From Actinomycetes bacterium (GTDB taxonomy: Bacteria > Actinomycetota > Actinomycetes > Propionibacteriales > Propionibacteriaceae), in contig JAEZYG010000051.1 of NCBI GenBank assembly GCA_023419175.1, positions 1-22,899 of the forward strand: a DNA stretch of 22,899 nt. Reading direction: 5' to 3'. This document shows positions 1 through 9,184 of this stretch, piece by piece. The position numbers and the translations under genes are program-made. Position 1 is the stretch's first letter, and every line of letters begins with the position of its first letter. A model generated the notes under the pieces. That model searched no databases. It worked only from the letters and a program-made list of their open reading frames with translations, and was not told the origin of the DNA.

Positions 1-2007
1 GGTGAAATAGGGTGGTAGACGGCGCAAGACGAGAACGAAGACGATCATCGAAATCGTCTCGCATACCACCTGAGTTAAGGCCAGGTCGGGAGCTCCTTGG
101 AGAGCGAATAGGAGGGCGATGATAAAACCGATGAATGCTGTCAGCAACGCCGCTTTCATACGTCTTCTCGCCTGGACGACGAGAATGACTACCGCGCATC
201 CAATCAAACAGATCCCCGCTTGGAGAGAGGAATCTGCCCAGCGCAATCCCATACGCTGCGGCAAACCATAGGCGCATAGGACTGCGATAGTCGAAATGAT
301 GACCACGCTGGCGATAACACTCACATAGCTGGGTAAAGATCCCCTTTGGACATTGGCGGTCACATCGGTGGCATAGTCATTGAGACGTTTAAAGATACGA
401 CGATAAACCTCGTCAGCTCCGATTATTTTCATACGTCTTTGCCATGCCGAAACTCTATCGCGGACGATGAAAAGCATCGATCCGACCAAGGCGACAGCGA
501 TGGTGGCGAATGTGGGAAGATTCCATCCCGCCCATAGGTGAAGATGACCGGCCGATCCAGGATATGAGGTGGCATATCGATTGAGAATCTGCTCAAGTCC
601 ATGAGGGAAAGCTGCTAAGAGCAAAGAAAGACATGATGTGACAGCTAAAGGCCACACTAAACGTGGATCTGCAGGGCAGATAGCCTTGACATCCACATCG
701 GGTTTGGTGGCGAAAGCTCCCCACATGAAACGCAATGTATAAGCGAAGGTGAGGATTGATCCGAAAGTCATCAGAGCGAAAATAGGCATATCAGACGAGG
801 CGAGAGATGTCAATGCCGCCTCCTTCGCCAGATAGCCGACGGTGACAGGCATTCCAGCCATCGATAACGATGCCACAGCACAGATCGCCGTCAACAAAGG
901 CATCTGCGATGCCACACCGCTGAGTTCACGCAGATCACGTGTCCCCGTCTGGTGATCGATCGTGCCCACAGCTAAGAAAAGTGTCGATTTGAACAGAGCG
1001 TGAGCGATGAGTAACGCCAATCCCGCCAATGCCATCTCGGCGTTTCCGTAACCGACCATGACGATGATGAGTCCAAGCTGAGAAACCGTACCGTATGCCA
1101 AGACGAGTTTGAGATCGTATTGACGCAAGGAGCGATAACCGCCGATCAACATGGTGCCGATACCGAAAGTAACGATGATCGGTTGCCAACCCAAGAAGGT
1201 GAATCCAGGGGCAAGACGGGCGACCAGATACACACCGGCTTTCACCATAGCTGCCGCATGGAGATAACCGGAGACGGGAGTAGGTGCTGCCATCGCTCCA
1301 GGAAGCCAGAAGTGGAAGGGAATCTGAGCTGATTTCGTGGCGATTCCCATGAAGATCATCACAGCTGCCGCGAAAAGATAACGGTTATCGGCTTGAGCGG
1401 CTAGCGATCCGTCTGCGAGGGATTCTACGAGATTAGAAACTTCAAATGAGCCTCCTGGAGCCACACCCAGCATCGCGAAACCTGTCAGCATGAACAGACC
1501 ACCAATTCCGGTCACCGTGATCGCTTGGAGAGCTGCTCGTCTGGCATGCTGATAGTGGTAGGAATGCCCGATCAACAGGAAGCTAAAAATACTAGTCAAT
1601 TCCCAAAAAACACAGATCAATAACGTATTATCGGCGCTGACTAATCCGACCATCGCCCCAGCAAAAGCGATAAATACCGCTGAGAAACGACCTAATCCAG
1701 AAGCTTTTTTAGCGAAATACGCGCTGCAATAGACCAAGATGATCGCACCGAGTCCTCCGATGATGAGCAACATGAGCCAACTCAAAACATCGATGCGGAA
1801 AGTCATGGTTAAACCGATTGATTCCACCCATTCATAGCGGGAGGTGATCGGTTTCCCGTCCAGAATCTGACGGGTATGGGCGCAGGCATAGACGAAAGCA
1901 GATGCGATTACACACGCGAGAGCGATAAACGCTCGACGTGACCAATAGCGTATGGCGATAGGCGCTAAACAAGCTGCCAACGCATAGAAGCAGAGCAGCA
2001 GAATCAA
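1..2007 (-). CDS. mrpA: Na+/H+ antiporter subunit A (MrpA/MnhA), C-terminus cut by window edge
   Basis: Translation of the complement gives 669 continuous codons with no stop up to position 1, so the 3' end lies outside the window. MrpA is the large membrane subunit of the Mrp cation/proton antiporter complex, related to the proton-pumping subunits of complex I. Family signs are FWELTSIFSFLLIG near residue 150, the block PTPVSGYLHAAAMVKAGVYL near residue 245, and DHQTGTRDLRELSG near residue 355. After a second hydrophobic region comes GAPDLALTQVVCETIS, typical of the C-terminal DUF4040/MnhB-like part, so the subunit is the long form. A TAG lies in frame just upstream. The only workable start is TTG at 2007-2005, with GAGG eight bases ahead. 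The gene follows lysS by 71 bp on the same strand. The remaining mrp genes should lie to the left. Confidence 0.88.
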   Translation of the reverse strand, partial: MILLLCFYALAACLAPIAIRYWSRRAFIALACVIASAFVYACAHTRQILDGKPITSRYEWVESIGLTMTFRIDVLSWLMLLIIGGLGAIILVYCSAYFAKKASGLGRFSAVFIAFAGAMVGLVSADNTLLICVFWELTSIFSFLLIGHSYHYQHARRAALQAITVTGIGGLFMLTGFAMLGVAPGGSFEVSNLVESLADGSLAAQADNRYLFAAAVMIFMGIATKSAQIPFHFWLPGAMAAPTPVSGYLHAAAMVKAGVYLVARLAPGFTFLGWQPIIVTFGIGTMLIGGYRSLRQYDLKLVLAYGTVSQLGLIIVMVGYGNAEMALAGLALLIAHALFKSTLFLAVGTIDHQTGTRDLRELSGVASQMPLLTAICAVASLSMAGMPVTVGYLAKEAALTSLASSDMPIFALMTFGSILTFAYTLRFMWGAFATKPDVDVKAICPADPRLVWPLAVTSCLSLLLAAFPHGLEQILNRYATSYPGSAGHLHLWAGWNLPTFATIAVALVGSMLFIVRDRVSAWQRRMKIIGADEVYRRIFKRLNDYATDVTANVQRGSLPSYVSVIASVVIISTIAVLCAYGLPQRMGLRWADSSLQAGICLIGCAVVILVVQARRRMKAALLTAFIGFIIALLFALQGAPDLALTQVVCETISMIVFVLVLRRLPPYFT

Positions 2008-2078
2008 TGAAAAGTCCTCACGTTGGGGGCTGATCTCCTAGTTTAGTGGACGATCAACCCCCGTCCTAGAGCGACTTC

Positions 2079-3602
2079 CTATGCTTGCGGACGTAAAAGT
2101 GGGAAGAGAATGGTCTCACGGATACCGGCATTGGTGAACAACATGAGCAGACGATCCACACCCATGCCCATACCTCCCATCGGAGGAGCCCCCTGTTCAA
2201 GGGCGATGAGGAAGTCCTCATCGAGTTGCATAGCTTCAGGGTCTCCCGCTGCTGCAGCCAACGATTGAGCGGTGAGGATTTCGCGCTGAATGATCGGATC
2301 GATCAACTCGTTGAAGCCAGTTCCTCTCTCAACGCCGCCGATAATGAGATCCCACGCTTCGATCTTGCCCACCTCACTGCGGTGACGACGCGCCAGCGGC
2401 TGAGCGACTGCAGGGAAATCGCATACGAAGGTCGGGTTCATCAAATGGGGCTCAACAAGATGCTCCAGCAATTCCATGACGAGCTTTCCATTGCCCCATT
2501 CCTTATCCCATTCGATCTCATGGGCATCGCAATAGGATCGTAACGTCTCGACATCGGTATCGACGGTAACCTCTTCACCGAGAGCTTTCGAGACACCTTC
2601 ATAGACGCCGAGCCATTCCCATTCACCGTCTAAATCGATGACCTGTCCATCTGGACGCTCGATTTGATGAATACCGAAAACATCGGCGACGTTCATAATC
2701 ATCTTCTGGGTTAACGCCGCGATGGATTTGTGATCTCCCCAGGAGTGATAGGCCTCCAACATGGTGAATTCAGCCGAATGGGTGGAATCGATACCCTCAT
2801 TGCGGAAGATACGTCCGATTTCATAGACGCTATCGGCTCCACCTACCATGACCCTCTTCAGGTAAAGCTCTAAAGCGATACGCAAGGTCATATCGATATT
2901 GAAAGCGTTGAGCGATGTGTTGAACGGACGGGCGGCCGCTCCTCCGTGAATGAGCTGCAAGGTCGGCGTTTCGACCTCTAAGAAACCTGCTTCGTCCAAA
3001 GTGGAACGCAAAGATTTCATCATGGCAGAACGCATACGAACCATCTCGCGCGCTTGCGGACGGACGATCAGATCGCAATAGCGTTGACGGACACGGGATT
3101 CTTCTGACAGGTCTTTATGCAGGGTTGGGAGAGGGCGCAAAGCCTTTGAGGCGATCTTCCACTCACTAGCCATGACCGACAGCTCACCTCGTTTCGAGGC
3201 GATAACACGTCCGCGCACCCAGATGATATCGCCGAGATCGACATCGGCTTTCCAGTCGGCAAGAGCCTGTTCTCCGACCTCAGCAAGAGAGATCATGACT
3301 TGCAGACGTTCCCCGTTGGATTTCTGATTGAATCCGTCCTGGAGGGTGGCGAAACACAATTTACCGCTATTGCGGGCGTAGACGATACGTCCTCCGATTT
3401 CGACAATATCTTGGGTCTCTTCTCCAGCTTGAAGATATCCCCACTTTTCGCGCACCTGGGATAAGGTGTGGTCACGACTCATATCCACAGGGTAGGGTTC
3501 GCGTTCGGTGCCCAACATGCGTTCGCGTTTCGCACGACGCACCTGACGCTGCTCGGAGATCTGATCTTCTAGCTCGCTGGCGGATATAGGTGTTTCACTC
3601 AC
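2079..3602 (-). CDS. lysS: Lysyl-tRNA synthetase, class II
   Basis: This cytoplasmic enzyme charges tRNA-Lys with lysine using ATP. Its 507 residues are the normal length for class II LysS. An N-terminal helical extension and OB-fold anticodon-binding domain cover about residues 60-165 (EIGGRIVYARNSGKLCFATL). The catalytic domain follows. Class II motif 2 is FRNEGIDSTHSAEFTMLEAY near residue 265. Motif 3 is GMGMGVDRLLMLFTN near residue 480, followed by the family ending ETILFPLLRP. The start is GTG at 3602. The upstream GGTGAG is almost adjacent to it, so the ribosome-binding arrangement is poor, but no better in-frame start is visible. A long inverted repeat lies 31-71 bases upstream. mrpA follows on the same strand and may be co-transcribed. 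Confidence 0.97.
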   Translation of the reverse strand: MSETPISASELEDQISEQRQVRRAKRERMLGTEREPYPVDMSRDHTLSQVREKWGYLQAGEETQDIVEIGGRIVYARNSGKLCFATLQDGFNQKSNGERLQVMISLAEVGEQALADWKADVDLGDIIWVRGRVIASKRGELSVMASEWKIASKALRPLPTLHKDLSEESRVRQRYCDLIVRPQAREMVRMRSAMMKSLRSTLDEAGFLEVETPTLQLIHGGAAARPFNTSLNAFNIDMTLRIALELYLKRVMVGGADSVYEIGRIFRNEGIDSTHSAEFTMLEAYHSWGDHKSIAALTQKMIMNVADVFGIHQIERPDGQVIDLDGEWEWLGVYEGVSKALGEEVTVDTDVETLRSYCDAHEIEWDKEWGNGKLVMELLEHLVEPHLMNPTFVCDFPAVAQPLARRHRSEVGKIEAWDLIIGGVERGTGFNELIDPIIQREILTAQSLAAAAGDPEAMQLDEDFLIALEQGAPPMGGMGMGVDRLLMLFTNAGIRETILFPLLRPQA

Positions 3603-3632
3603 CTCACCAGGGTAGCGCCTGAGAAGCTAGGA

Positions 3633-3673
3633 GCATAGCCTTTACACACGATATGAGAAGGTGAAGGCTATGC
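3633..3673 (-). promoter_or_regulatory. 10-bp inverted repeat upstream of lysS
   Basis: The arms GCATAGCCTT (3633-3642) and AAGGCTATGC (3664-3673) are exact reverse complements separated by 21 bases. In lysS orientation the structure lies 31-71 bases before the GTG start, so it could be a hairpin in the lysS leader or a spaced operator. No T-tract follows, which argues against a simple terminator. Its function is not known from sequence alone. Confidence 0.4.
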
Positions 3674-3816
3674 GAAAGAGCCATCATTGTTATCTGAGAT
3701 GATTTAACAGATCAAGAAGTGCACATGAGTCTTAATTCTTACGATTTCGCAGATTTTCACCCCCTTGTAAAAGCGCTCAAGGTAGACCTATACACATTGA
3801 GATCACCTAAGAATCA

Positions 3817-3852
3817 GGTGCGATCCTTAGCAGATAACCGATGAATCGCACC
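3817..3852 (-). terminator. Possible hairpin after gdhA
   Basis: GGTGCGAT (3817-3824) and ATCGCACC (3845-3852) are exact 8-bp inverted arms with a 20-base loop, 27 bases beyond the gdhA stop. There is no T-tract. It could be a weak transcription end for gdhA. The 9-mer GATCACCTA also occurs twice here, at 3801-3809 and 3869-3877. Confidence 0.3.
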
Positions 3853-3878
3853 CATTCATTTCGTGAAAGATCACCTAT

Positions 3879-5216
3879 CTAGACGATTCCCTGTTCGGTC
3901 ATAGCCTGCGCTACCTTGAGGAAACCAGCGATATTAGCTCCTGCCACATAGTCACCTGGATGGCCGTATTCCTCGGCGGTAGCGATACATTCATCATGGA
4001 TCTGATGCATGATGGCGGTGAGTTGCTTTTCTGTCTGCTCAAATGTCCACTGAGCGCGAGCTGCATTCTGTTGCATTTCTAAAGCAGATGTTGCCACGCC
4101 TCCAGCATTCGCAGCTTTTCCAGGACCGAAAAGCACTCCGTTATCCTGCAAAAGCGCAATGGCTTGTGGAGTGGAAGGCATATTGGCACCCTCCGCCACA
4201 CATTTCACTCCACCTTTCAAGAGCGAACGTGCATCGTCATCGTCCAATTCATTTTGAGTGGCACATGGCAAAGCTAGCGTTGCTCCCACTCCCCACGGAC
4301 GAGAGCCAGAGAAATATTCAACTCCTGGCTTACGCTTCGCATATTGTTCGATACGTCCTCTTTCAACCTCTTTGATCTGACGAACGAGATCGATATCAAT
4401 ACCGGATTCATCCAATATCCAACCGGATGAATCGGAAAGGGTCACGACTTTCCCTCCGAGAAGTTGAGCTTTTTGCGCCGCATAGATCGCCACATTTCCA
4501 GATCCGGAGATCGCGATCCGTTGACCTTCAATATCTTCTCCTCGCTGTTGCAACATCCGCTGAGCGAAGAGAACTGTTCCATATCCTGTAGCTTCAATAC
4601 GAGCCTGCGAACCACCCCAATTGAGAGATTTCCCCGTCAAAACACCGGGCTCGAATCGGTTGGTGATCCTCTTATACATCCCGAAGAGGAAACCGATTTC
4701 TCGACCCCCCACCCCGATATCGCCAGCTGGAACGTCCGTGGAATCTCCAATATGGCGATATAACTCGGTCATGAATTGTTGACAAAAACGCATCACTTCC
4801 GTATCCGATCGTCCGTGAGGATCGAAATCGGATCCGCCTTTACCTCCACCGATGCCTTGTCCGGTAAGGGCATTTTTAAAAATCTGTTCAAATCCAAGGA
4901 ATTTCAAGATGGAACGGTTCACCGATTGGTGAAAACGCAATCCCCCTTTATATGGGCCGAGAGCTGAATTGTATTCAATGCGATATCCCCTATTGACTTG
5001 GACTTCTCCTCGATCATCCACCCAGGGAACTCGGAAGATCAGCTGTCTTTCCGGTTCTACCAAACGCTCTAAAAGCTTCGTTTCAATATATTCAGGATGT
5101 CTATCGAAAATAGGACCAATCGACTCCAGAACTTCTCGAACGGCTTGATGAAATTCTGGTTCATTGGGATTTCGTTTGAGGACTTCTTCGTAAACCTTCT
5201 CCACTACTTTGCGCAT
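3879..5216 (-). CDS. gdhA: NADP-specific glutamate dehydrogenase
   Basis: The enzyme makes L-glutamate from 2-oxoglutarate and ammonium with NADPH and thus assimilates nitrogen. The length of about 445 residues matches hexameric bacterial GdhA. The substrate domain shows GPYKGGLRFHQSVN, GGGKGGSDFDP with the catalytic lysine near residue 125, and PAGDIGVGGREIGF near residue 160. The Rossmann motif GSGNVA is near residue 242. The second strand ends in LSDSSG without an acidic residue, as in NADP-dependent forms. Two in-frame ATGs are possible. The one at 5216 sits seven bases after GGAG, whereas the one at 5222 sits only one base after it, so I use 5216. The gene stands alone, with 244 bp of non-coding sequence upstream. 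Confidence 0.95.
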   Translation of the reverse strand: MRKVVEKVYEEVLKRNPNEPEFHQAVREVLESIGPIFDRHPEYIETKLLERLVEPERQLIFRVPWVDDRGEVQVNRGYRIEYNSALGPYKGGLRFHQSVNRSILKFLGFEQIFKNALTGQGIGGGKGGSDFDPHGRSDTEVMRFCQQFMTELYRHIGDSTDVPAGDIGVGGREIGFLFGMYKRITNRFEPGVLTGKSLNWGGSQARIEATGYGTVLFAQRMLQQRGEDIEGQRIAISGSGNVAIYAAQKAQLLGGKVVTLSDSSGWILDESGIDIDLVRQIKEVERGRIEQYAKRKPGVEYFSGSRPWGVGATLALPCATQNELDDDDARSLLKGGVKCVAEGANMPSTPQAIALLQDNGVLFGPGKAANAGGVATSALEMQQNAARAQWTFEQTEKQLTAIMHQIHDECIATAEEYGHPGDYVAGANIAGFLKVAQAMTEQGIV

Positions 5217-5288
5217 AATCATGCTCCAGACTATGTGAAAGACCGAGAGGTATTACGCCATCAACCCGGTCACTTATTTACCTGTACC

Positions 5289-5355
5289 TTTCAAGAATGA
5301 CACGGTCTTGGTGCGGTGTCCTTGTTATCCCATATAGTGATGATCCTTCTTGAAA
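5289..5355. promoter_or_regulatory. Two opposed copies of TTTCAAGAA upstream of gdhA
   Basis: TTTCAAGAA (5289-5297) and its exact reverse complement TTCTTGAAA (5347-5355) lie 49 bases apart in the gdhA upstream region. A smaller pair, GACAC...GTGTC, lies between them. The layout would suit a regulator binding two sites, or a long-stem leader structure. I do not recognise it as a known nitrogen-regulator box. Confidence 0.3.
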
Positions 5356-5415
5356 TCCCCGTCATGGAATTAAGCTTGCAGATCTGCACGACCTTTTCAC
5401 AGACTGTCTATATTC

Positions 5416-5454
5416 CAAAAGAAATATCCCGCCCACATAGCGCGGACGGGATAT
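5416..5454 (-). terminator. Intrinsic terminator of the ABC exporter operon
   Basis: The arms 5424-5436 and 5442-5454 form a 13-bp stem with two G-T pairs around a 5-base loop. On the minus strand the stem is followed by TTCTTTT. It begins seven bases after the stop codon of the second exporter gene. This is the only hairpin in the window with a proper T-rich tail. Confidence 0.85.
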
Positions 5455-5460
5455 AGGGAA

Positions 5461-7386
5461 TCAAGCAGCGAATTGGGCTTGATACAGATCCCAATAAGCT
5501 TCCTTTCGGGCGAGCAATTCATCATGATGTCCTTGCTCGACGATGGCTCCATCATTCATCACCAAGATGACATCGGCATCGCGAATCGTTGAAAGCCTAT
5601 GGGCGATCACGAAGCTCGTTCGTCCGCTACGCAAACGGTTCATTGCCTCTTGGACAAGCACTTCAGTTCGTGTATCGACGCTCGATGTCGCCTCATCTAA
5701 AATCAGCAATTCGGGGGATCCTATGAAGGCACGAGCAATCGTGATGAGCTGTTTCTCTCCTTGTGAAAGACTTGTCCCCTCATCGTCAATCCAGGTGTCA
5801 TATCCGTTTGGTAGATGCTGGACAATACGATCCACGTGGGCAGCACGGGCTGCCTGCTCGATCTCTTCACGTGTCGCTCCCGGTTTTCCATAGCCGATAT
5901 TGTCAGCAATCGTTCCACCGAATAGCCAGGTATCTTGGAGCACCATTCCGAAATGACTGCGCAATTCAGCACGCGGAACGGTCGAGATATCCACACCATC
6001 GACATAGATCGTCCCCTTATCCAGCTCATAGAACCTCTCTAGAAGGTTCACCAAGGTGGTCTTTCCAGCTCCTGTCGGACCGACGATTGCCACCATCTGC
6101 CCGGGTTTAACATCTAAAGACAGATTTTCAATTAACGGCCTGGTGGGGTCATAGCTGAAAGCGATGGAATCGAAGCTCACATGTCCGCTGGTGATGGCAG
6201 AGGCATCATCTGTCCTCTTATCAGCTTCCATCTCCTCGGCGTCTAGGATCTCCAAGACGCGCTCAGCTGATGCCACACCGGATTGCAACGTATTGGCCAG
6301 GGAAGCGATCTGGGTGATCGGCTGGGTAAACATGCGTGAATATTGGATGAAAGCGGTCACATCACCGAGAGGAATTCGTCCACGGGCGACGAGCAGACCA
6401 CCGATCACCGCGATGAGAACATAACCGATATTTCCGATGAACATATTGATCGGCATGATCAGACCCGAGATCGCCTGAGCCTTACGCGAAACCTCATAGA
6501 GATTTTCATTGGCTTGAGCTAGACGCTCGCTCACCTCACGATGACGCCCAAAGACTTTTACCAAGGAGTGCCCGGTATAGGCCTCTTCTGCTTGAGCGCT
6601 TAAATCGCCGGTAACTTTCCACATGGAGGCGAATTGGCTTTGCGCTTTACGAGCGATGAAGATCGAGACGATCGCCGCTACGGGCAATGTGGACAAGGTC
6701 ACCAATGCCAAGATCCATGAGACGGAGAACATCATTATGCCCACACCGATGACGGTCAGCAAAGCGGTTAACAGCTGTCCCAATGTCTGTTGAAGAGTTT
6801 GAGAGATATTGTCAGCATCGTTGGTCAAACGGCTGAGCAATTCCCCTCGTGGCTGACGGTCAAAATAGGAAAGGGGCATCCTATCGAGCTTATCCCTCGC
6901 CTGGTCACGCAGACGATAGATCCCTCTCTGGACGGCAATGCGTAGCAGGTAGTTTTGCAAATAGCTCAATAAAGCGGCGACAAGATAGACGATAATCGCA
7001 ATGGCAAGCCAATGACCTAAGAGGGAGAAGTTGATTCCTGATCCTGGAACGACAAGGTCTTTCATCGAATCCAGCATGGAGGCAAAATCGTCTTTCCCTC
7101 CAGCTCGCAACTGTTCAACCATCTGATCCGTTGTCAGCTGAGCAGGCAATCTAGCACCGATCACACCGGCGAAGATGACATCGGTTGCTTTGCCGATGAG
7201 TCGCGGCCCTATCACGATGCCTGCCACAGAGATCGTGCCGAGAAGGGCGACAAGGACGAAGATCCACCGTTCAGAACTCATCATCCCCATGAGGCGTTTC
7301 AATGATGGCCAGAAATTGATCGCCTTCTCACCAGTATGCTGACCGCGTCCGGGACGGCGATGACTATTCATGCGCTGAGCGCTCAT
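5461..7386 (-). CDS. Heterodimeric ABC exporter, catalytic half (TMD-NBD)
   Basis: This is a half-transporter with an N-terminal six-helix membrane domain (about residues 55-350) and a C-terminal ATPase domain. Walker A is GPTGAGKTT near residue 440. Walker B ends LILDEATSS with the catalytic Glu, and the switch His is in IAHRLSTIRD. The signature motif is degenerate (LSQGEKQ rather than LSGGQ). It should pair with the preceding gene, whose defects are complementary, giving one normal and one impaired ATP site, as known for LmrCD, BmrCD and TM287/288 exporters. Such pumps often expel drugs or lipids, but the cargo is unknown here. AGGAGG lies seven bases before the ATG at 7386, which overlaps the preceding TGA (TGATG). 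A GTG at 7389 is an alternative start. A charged N-terminal tail of about 30 residues precedes the membrane domain. Confidence 0.93.
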   Translation of the reverse strand: MSAQRMNSHRRPGRGQHTGEKAINFWPSLKRLMGMMSSERWIFVLVALLGTISVAGIVIGPRLIGKATDVIFAGVIGARLPAQLTTDQMVEQLRAGGKDDFASMLDSMKDLVVPGSGINFSLLGHWLAIAIIVYLVAALLSYLQNYLLRIAVQRGIYRLRDQARDKLDRMPLSYFDRQPRGELLSRLTNDADNISQTLQQTLGQLLTALLTVIGVGIMMFSVSWILALVTLSTLPVAAIVSIFIARKAQSQFASMWKVTGDLSAQAEEAYTGHSLVKVFGRHREVSERLAQANENLYEVSRKAQAISGLIMPINMFIGNIGYVLIAVIGGLLVARGRIPLGDVTAFIQYSRMFTQPITQIASLANTLQSGVASAERVLEILDAEEMEADKRTDDASAITSGHVSFDSIAFSYDPTRPLIENLSLDVKPGQMVAIVGPTGAGKTTLVNLLERFYELDKGTIYVDGVDISTVPRAELRSHFGMVLQDTWLFGGTIADNIGYGKPGATREEIEQAARAAHVDRIVQHLPNGYDTWIDDEGTSLSQGEKQLITIARAFIGSPELLILDEATSSVDTRTEVLVQEAMNRLRSGRTSFVIAHRLSTIRDADVILVMNDGAIVEQGHHDELLARKEAYWDLYQAQFAA

Positions 7387-9119
7387 CACTTCACCTCCTG
7401 AGAATTCATTTGAGAAGCCACGATCTCTTGATAAACCTGACAGGTGTCAAGCAATTCATCATGTGTTCCGATTCCAGCGATCCTTCCACTATCCAAAACG
7501 ATGATCTGATCGGCATGACGGATTGTCGAGATTCTTTGAGCGACGATGATAACCGAGGTATCGCTCGTCGCCTTCGCCAATTCAGCTCTCAATGCGGCAT
7601 CGGTCGCCACGTCCAAAGCGCTGAAAGCGTCGTCAAAAATCATGATCGGTGAGGCTTTGATGATGCTTCGCGCGATGGAGAGACGCTGACGTTGACCTCC
7701 AGAAAAATTCGTTCCTCCCTGGGCGACAGGGGCATCTAATCCTTCTGGAAGAGCGCGGACGAAGTCGTCTGCTTGAGCGATTCTCAACGCCTCCCAACAC
7801 TGTTCATCGCTGGCATGCGGGCGTCCATATTCCAGATTGGACCGGATCGTTCCACTGAAAAGATATGCCTTCTGGGGAACGAATCCGATACGTTGCCATA
7901 AAATCTCAGGGTCGTAATCGCGCACGTCTATACCATCGACTTTGACGCTTCCATGGGTGGCGTCAAACAGACGGGGGATCAAATTGACCAGGCTTGTCTT
8001 CCCCGATCCAGTCGATCCGATAATCGCCGTCGTCGTCCCTGGCTCGATGGAGAAATTCAGGTCACTTAGAACCGGCTCATGCGCTCCTTCGTAGTGGAAG
8101 GAGACGTGATCGAAAAACACGCGTCCCTCATTGTGATCTGGGGTGGTAGTTTCTGGACGGGTCGTCACGCTGCTCTCGGTATTCAATACCTGTCCGATGC
8201 GTTTGGCGCATTCAGCGGCTCGTGGCGCCATCATGACCATCATCGTGGACAACATCACCGAAATGAGGATCTGCATGAGATAGGACAGGAATGCCGTCAA
8301 CTGTCCCACTTCGATACCACCGGATTCAATGCGGCTTGCCCCAAACCACATGACCGCGACAGAGGAAAGATCCATGACCAGGTGAACGAAGGGGAAGAGC
8401 ATCGAGAAGAATGTGCCGATCTTGAGAGAGAGATTCATCAAATCGCGATTAGCCTCATCAAATCGTTTCTGTTCATGTTCTTCTCTCGTGAATGCTCTGA
8501 TCACTCGGATACCGGAGATCTGTTCACGCACGATTCGGTTAATCTGATCGATTTTGCGCTGATTCATGCGGAAGAGATAGGTCAATTTCGGCATGAGCAA
8601 ACCGACAAATCCCCCGAGAACAACCACGCTGACAACGATTAACCAGCTGAGGACAAGATCTTCCCTGAGAGCCATGACGACTCCACCGACCATCATGATG
8701 GGGGCGGAGACCATCATCGCGCAGGTCATGAAGACCAGCATCTGAACCTGTTGGACGTCGTTCGTCGTGCGGGTCAATAAGCTGGGCGCTCCAAAGGAGT
8801 TAACCTCTTTGCGGGAGAAGGACATGACCTTGTCGATAATCCATTGCCGCATATCCCTTCCCATCGCCATCGCAGTACGCGCCGAGCAGAAAACGGCACA
8901 GATCGTGCAGATGCCTTGAAGAGCGGATACCGCCAGCATGATTCCACCAAAGTGGAGGATCGCATCGGTATCGACAAGGGCGACGCCGCGATCGATGATT
9001 TTGGCATTGAGGGACGGCAAAGTGAGCGATGCGATGGTGGCCACCAACTGCAAGGAGATGATGACAACGAGCCACCCCCAATAGGGCCGCGCAGCGCGGT
9101 TGATGAGTTTAATCAGCAT
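7386..9119 (-). CDS. Heterodimeric ABC exporter, degenerate half (TMD-NBD)
   Basis: This 577-residue half-transporter has six predicted membrane segments (about residues 1-310) and an ATPase domain. Walker A is GSTGSGKTS near residue 368 and the signature is the standard FSGGQRQR near residue 472. Walker B reads IMIFDDAFSALD, with Asp where the catalytic Glu should be, and the switch His is replaced by Gln (IIVAQRISTIRH). These two changes mark the non-catalytic partner of heterodimeric exporters. It is the first gene of a two-gene operon, with an ATG preceded by AGAAGGAC, and its stop overlaps the start of its partner. The 164-bp divergent region upstream contains a 15-bp palindrome that may be a repressor site. 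Confidence 0.93.
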   Translation of the reverse strand: MLIKLINRAARPYWGWLVVIISLQLVATIASLTLPSLNAKIIDRGVALVDTDAILHFGGIMLAVSALQGICTICAVFCSARTAMAMGRDMRQWIIDKVMSFSRKEVNSFGAPSLLTRTTNDVQQVQMLVFMTCAMMVSAPIMMVGGVVMALREDLVLSWLIVVSVVVLGGFVGLLMPKLTYLFRMNQRKIDQINRIVREQISGIRVIRAFTREEHEQKRFDEANRDLMNLSLKIGTFFSMLFPFVHLVMDLSSVAVMWFGASRIESGGIEVGQLTAFLSYLMQILISVMLSTMMVMMAPRAAECAKRIGQVLNTESSVTTRPETTTPDHNEGRVFFDHVSFHYEGAHEPVLSDLNFSIEPGTTTAIIGSTGSGKTSLVNLIPRLFDATHGSVKVDGIDVRDYDPEILWQRIGFVPQKAYLFSGTIRSNLEYGRPHASDEQCWEALRIAQADDFVRALPEGLDAPVAQGGTNFSGGQRQRLSIARSIIKASPIMIFDDAFSALDVATDAALRAELAKATSDTSVIIVAQRISTIRHADQIIVLDSGRIAGIGTHDELLDTCQVYQEIVASQMNSQEVK

Positions 9120-9184
9120 AATGTCCTTCTGACAAGGGGTATTCCTGAGGAAATGAGAAATCTAATATGCCTCTACGAAAGTTC

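Noticed and set aside
2041..2078. Terminator between lysS and mrpA
   Set aside because: Only a 5-bp stem (GGACG...CGTCC) is present and no T-tract follows, too weak to call.
3603..3878. T-box riboswitch before lysS
   Set aside because: No sequence resembling the conserved T-box core or an antiterminator-terminator pair could be found on the minus strand.
7386..7652. Small plus-strand open frame near the junction of the two exporter genes
   Set aside because: It is antisense to the conserved ATPase domain, with no ribosome-binding site or family resemblance.
8079..8642. 187-codon plus-strand frame inside the first exporter gene
   Set aside because: His/Asp/Arg-rich sequence typical of antisense reading; the ABC transporter frame is certain.
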